Shown here: positions 5,443-8,355 of the stretch, piece by piece
Layout of the letters: each line of letters starts with the position of its first letter
Numbering within the stretch: the first letter of the stretch is position 1
NCBI GenBank assembly: GCA_023389135.1
Contig: JAEWEX010000291.1
Span: forward strand, 1 to 8,355
Direction: 5' to 3'
Length of the DNA: 8,355 bases
DNA from: Pseudomonadota bacterium
GTDB lineage: Bacteria; Pseudomonadota; Alphaproteobacteria; Rhizobiales; Methylopilaceae
Made by a program: the position numbers and the translations under genes
The notes under the pieces: model-generated
The model's input: the letters and a program-made list of their open reading frames with translations, nothing else
Databases searched by the model: none
Told to the model about the DNA's origin: nothing

Positions 5443-6444
5443 ATGACTCTGACGACCGTGCAGCCGGACCAGCCGGAGGGCGCGCGCGTGCCGGACATGA
5501 AGGTGTCCGCCCGCCAGGTGTTCGGCATCGACAGCGATCTGGAGGTCCCGGCCTATTCGGAGACCGACCCGCATGTCCCCGATCTCGACCCCGACTACCT
5601 GTTCGACCGCGAGACCACGCTCGCCATCCTCGCGGGCTTCGCCCGCAACCGGCGCGTCATGGTCACCGGCTACCACGGCACCGGCAAGTCGACCCATATC
5701 GAGCAGGTGGCGGCGCGGCTGAACTGGCCCTGCGTGCGCATCAACCTGGACAGCCATGTCAGCCGCATCGATCTCATCGGCAAGGACGCCATCGTCATCC
5801 GCGACGGGCTCCAGGTCACCGAGTTCCAGGACGGCATGCTGCCCTGGGCGCTGCAGAACAACATCGCGCTGGTGTTCGACGAGTACGACGCCGGCCGGCC
5901 CGACGTGATGTTCGTGATCCAGCGCGTGCTCGAGGTCTCCGGCCGGCTCACCCTGCTGGACCAGCGCCGCGTGATCCGGCCGCATCCGGCGTTCCGCCTG
6001 TTCGCCACCGCGAACACCGTGGGCCTCGGCGACACGTCCGGCCTCTATCACGGCACCCAGCAGATCAACCAGGGCCAGATGGACCGCTGGTCGATCGTCA
6101 CGACGCTGAACTACCTGCCGCATGACAAGGAAGTCGACATCGTCGCCGCCAAGGCGCCGCACTACCGCGACGGCGAGGGCCGGGACACGGTCTCGCGCAT
6201 GGTGCGGCTGGCCGACCTGACGCGCCAGGCCTTCGTCAATGGCGACCTGTCCACCGTGATGAGCCCGCGCACGGTCATCACCTGGGCGGAGAACGCCGAC
6301 ATCTTCGGCGACATCGGCTTCGCGTTCCGCCTGACCTTCCTGAACAAGTGCGACGAACTCGAGCGCGCACTGGTCGCCGAGTTCTACCAGCGCTGCTTCG
6401 GCAAGGAACTGCCGGAATCCTCCGTCAATGTCGTCATGAGCTGA
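5443..6444 (+). CDS. cobS: Aerobic cobaltochelatase subunit CobS (AAA+ ATPase)
   Basis: A 333-residue AAA+ protein, the family's usual length. Walker A is GYHGTGKST (76-84), Walker B is ALVFDEYD (142-149) and sensor 1 is FATANT (187-192). R215 in QMDRWSIV is the likely arginine finger, and [11 protein letters not shown] (274-284) is the sensor 2 region. The N-terminus [26 protein letters not shown] (from 21) is typical of CobS. CobS and CobT form an ATP-driven ring complex, analogous to BchI/BchD of magnesium chelatase, that enables CobN to insert cobalt into hydrogenobyrinic a,c-diamide in aerobic B12 synthesis. cobT follows after 3 bases. CobN is absent from the window, which is not unusual because cobST is often unlinked from other cob genes in alphaproteobacteria. 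Confidence 0.96.
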   Translation: MTLTTVQPDQPEGARVPDMKVSARQVFGIDSDLEVPAYSETDPHVPDLDPDYLFDRETTLAILAGFARNRRVMVTGYHGTGKSTHIEQVAARLNWPCVRINLDSHVSRIDLIGKDAIVIRDGLQVTEFQDGMLPWALQNNIALVFDEYDAGRPDVMFVIQRVLEVSGRLTLLDQRRVIRPHPAFRLFATANTVGLGDTSGLYHGTQQINQGQMDRWSIVTTLNYLPHDKEVDIVAAKAPHYRDGEGRDTVSRMVRLADLTRQAFVNGDLSTVMSPRTVITWAENADIFGDIGFAFRLTFLNKCDELERALVAEFYQRCFGKELPESSVNVVMS

Positions 6445-6447
6445 GGC

Positions 6448-8343
6448 GTGGCGGATCGCGGGTCCAACACCAAGCCGGGCGCGCCGCGGGAGGGGCCCGC
6501 GGAGCCGTTCAAGCGCGCCATCGCCGCGACGCTGCGCGCAATCGCCGGCGACGCCGAGGTCGAGGTGGCGTTCGCCTCCGACCGGCCGGTGCTCACAGGC
6601 GGGCGCGCCCGCCTGCCGGAGCCGCCGCGGCGCATGACCGCGCGCGACGCCGCGATCCTGCGCGGCCATGCCGACGCCATGGCGCTCAGGCTCGCCTGCC
6701 ACGACCCCAAGGTCCACGGCCGCAACGTGCCGACCGGGCCGGGCGCGCGGGCGGCGTTCGATGCGGTGGAGCAGGCCCGGGTCGAGGCCATCGGCTGCCG
6801 GCGCATGGCCGGCGTCGCCGGCAATTTGTCCGCCATGCTGGACGACAAGTTCCACCGCGGCAGCTACGCCGACATCACCGACCGCTCCGAGGCGCCGCTC
6901 GAAGAGGCGCTGGGGCTCATGGTGCGCGAGCGCCTGACCGGCCAGAAGCCGCCCGCGGACGCGGTGCGGATGGTCGAGCTGTGGCGGCCGTGGATCGAGG
7001 AGCGCGCGGGCAAGGATCTCGACCGGCTCGACACCATCCTGGAGGACCAGGGCGCCTATGCCCGGGCCGTGCGCGACATGCTGGCGTCGCTGGAGATGGC
7101 GGACGAGCTCGGCGGCGATCCGGAGGACGGCGACGATGACGGCGAGGAGGGCGACCAGCCCGACACCGACGAGGGCGAGGGCGACAGCGAGGAGGCGGGC
7201 AACCCCAGTCCCGACCAGAGCGACACCGCCGAGACCGACGCCTCCGACGAGAACCCCGAGGACGGCGACACCGAGCAGGCCGATGCGCCGGCCTCCGAGC
7301 GTCCCGACGAGGGCGAGCTGGGCGACACCGAGGATGCGGGCGAGGAGGTGCGCGCCCGCCCGCGCCAGGGCAACGAGCCCATCGGCGGCGACTACAAGGT
7401 GTTCACCACCCGCTTCGACGAGACGGTGCGGGCGGAGGAGCTGTGCGACGCCGAGGAGCTGACGCGGCTCAGGGGCTATCTCGACAAGCAGCTGGCGCCG
7501 CTCCAGGGCGTGGTCGGGCGGCTGGCCAACCGCCTGCAGCGGCGCCTGCTCGCCCAGCAGAACCGCGGCTGGGACTTCGACCTGGAGGAGGGCGTGCTGG
7601 ATCCGGCGCGGCTGCCGCGGGTGGTCATCGACCCGATGTCGGCGCTGTCCTTCATGCGCGAGAAGGATACCGATTTCCGCGACACGGTGGTGACCCTGGT
7701 GCTGGACAATTCCGGCTCCATGCGCGGGCGGCCGATCACGGTGGCGGCGACCTGCGCCGACATTCTGGCGCGCACGCTGGAGCGGTGCGGGGTCAAGGTG
7801 GAGATCCTGGGCTTCACCACCCGCGCCTGGAAGGGCGGGCAGTCGCGCGAGGCCTGGCTCGCGGCCGGCAAGCCGGCGACCCCCGGCCGCCTCAACGACC
7901 TCAGGCACATCATCTACAAGGCCGCCGACGCGCCCTGGCGGCGCGCGCGCAAGAATCTCGGACTGATGATGCGCGAGGGCCTGCTCAAGGAGAACATCGA
8001 CGGCGAGGCCCTGACCTGGGCCTATCAGCGCCTCATGGGTCGGCCGGAGAACCGGCGCATCCTGATGATGATCTCCGACGGCGCGCCGGTCGACGACAGC
8101 ACGCTGTCGGTGAACCCCGGCAACTATCTGGAGCGCCACCTGCGGGCCGTGATCGAGGAGATCGAGACCCGCTCGCCCATCGAGCTGATCGCCATCGGCA
8201 TCGGCCACGACGTGACGCGCTATTATCGCCGTGCCGTCACCATCGTCGACGCCGAGGAACTGGCGGGCGCCATGACCGAGAAGCTCGCCGAGCTGTTCGA
8301 GGAGAATGCCGCGCCGGCGCCGCGCGGCCGCCGGGTCGCGTGA
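6448..8343 (+). CDS. cobT: Aerobic cobaltochelatase subunit CobT (VWA domain)
   Basis: A complete 631-residue protein. The N-terminal part (to about 215) is the CobT-specific domain, starting [18 protein letters not shown] very acidic Asp/Glu/Gly linker runs from about 219 to 300. The C-terminal von Willebrand A domain (about 410-615) has the MIDAS motif DNSGSM (420-425), a downstream Thr (431) and MISDGAP (541-547) with D544. The MIDAS binds Mg2+ and probably mediates contact with CobN, as in the BchD subunit of magnesium chelatase. GTG 6448 is chosen because family similarity begins within the first 20 residues and it lies 3 bases after the cobS stop. Only TGAGG, almost touching the GTG, could serve as Shine-Dalgarno, so translation is probably coupled to cobS. 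Everything past 8343 is only 12 bases with no visible feature. Confidence 0.96.
   Translation: MADRGSNTKPGAPREGPAEPFKRAIAATLRAIAGDAEVEVAFASDRPVLTGGRARLPEPPRRMTARDAAILRGHADAMALRLACHDPKVHGRNVPTGPGARAAFDAVEQARVEAIGCRRMAGVAGNLSAMLDDKFHRGSYADITDRSEAPLEEALGLMVRERLTGQKPPADAVRMVELWRPWIEERAGKDLDRLDTILEDQGAYARAVRDMLASLEMADELGGDPEDGDDDGEEGDQPDTDEGEGDSEEAGNPSPDQSDTAETDASDENPEDGDTEQADAPASERPDEGELGDTEDAGEEVRARPRQGNEPIGGDYKVFTTRFDETVRAEELCDAEELTRLRGYLDKQLAPLQGVVGRLANRLQRRLLAQQNRGWDFDLEEGVLDPARLPRVVIDPMSALSFMREKDTDFRDTVVTLVLDNSGSMRGRPITVAATCADILARTLERCGVKVEILGFTTRAWKGGQSREAWLAAGKPATPGRLNDLRHIIYKAADAPWRRARKNLGLMMREGLLKENIDGEALTWAYQRLMGRPENRRILMMISDGAPVDDSTLSVNPGNYLERHLRAVIEEIETRSPIELIAIGIGHDVTRYYRRAVTIVDAEELAGAMTEKLAELFEENAAPAPRGRRVA
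7264..7332 (+). repeat. Short direct repeats in the acidic linker of cobT
   Basis: GGCGACACCGAG occurs at 7264-7275 and again at 7321-7332, in the same reading frame (Gly-Asp-Thr-Glu). The surrounding 7105-7350 is a low-complexity mix of GAC, GAG and GGC codons. Such a region could vary in length by slippage between strains. Confidence 0.4.
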
Positions 8344-8355
8344 TCCGCCGCGCAC

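Noticed and set aside
5329..8355. A minus-strand open frame of more than 1000 codons opposite cobS and cobT
   Set aside because: It lies antisense to two unmistakable genes in GC-rich DNA, where the codon bias removes stops on the opposite strand. Its translation is His/Ala/Arg/Val-rich low complexity with no recognisable domain and no ribosome binding site.
1..8355. tRNA, rRNA, CRISPR array, insertion sequence or prophage remnant
   Set aside because: Looked for cloverleaf-like segments, regularly spaced repeats, transposase motifs and terminal inverted repeats. None were seen. The xerD fragment is the housekeeping recombinase type and no attachment site was found.

Overview
The window is GC-rich (roughly 70% by eye). 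Its gene content and order point to an alphaproteobacterium: xerD next to aroK-aroB, then a CNNM/CBS-domain protein, bolA, a J-domain protein, and cobS-cobT. CobS/CobT of this type belong to the aerobic, CobNST-dependent cobalamin pathway. I cannot name a genus. Almost all of the DNA is ordinary chromosomal housekeeping sequence.

Layout. On the minus strand at the left edge lie the N-terminal 66 codons of a XerD-type tyrosine recombinase, preceded by a tiny single-pass membrane protein with its own GTG start. A roughly 210-base intergenic stretch follows. It carries a plausible minus-strand promoter for that pair and a plus-strand promoter overlapping a perfect 16-bp palindrome. The plus-strand promoter serves a type II toxin-antitoxin pair (Phd/YefM-like antitoxin, PIN-domain VapC-like toxin) whose genes overlap by 4 bases. 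The pair sits between the xerD side and aroK and looks like the only accessory insertion here.

The central plus-strand operon is aroK (shikimate kinase), aroB (3-dehydroquinate synthase, 22 bases later) and a CNNM/CBS/CorC_HlyC membrane protein (4-base overlap with aroB). The first two give steps 5 and 2 of the shikimate pathway. The membrane protein is probably co-transcribed with them but not functionally related. It ends only 2 bases from the convergent end of bolA on the minus strand.

The right part is a divergent pair, bolA (minus) and a J-domain protein with an N-terminal Cys/His cluster (plus). It is followed after a strong GC hairpin by cobS and cobT, the AAA+ and VWA subunits of aerobic cobaltochelatase. 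The large subunit CobN is not in the window. The J-protein start codon lies almost on top of its best promoter, which suggests a leaderless mRNA.

I see no RNA gene, CRISPR array, insertion sequence or prophage. I do not see a clear new biological system. The points most worth a second look are the toxin-antitoxin operator, the uncharacterised Cys/His module of the J protein, and its fixed position between bolA and the cobaltochelatase chaperone genes.
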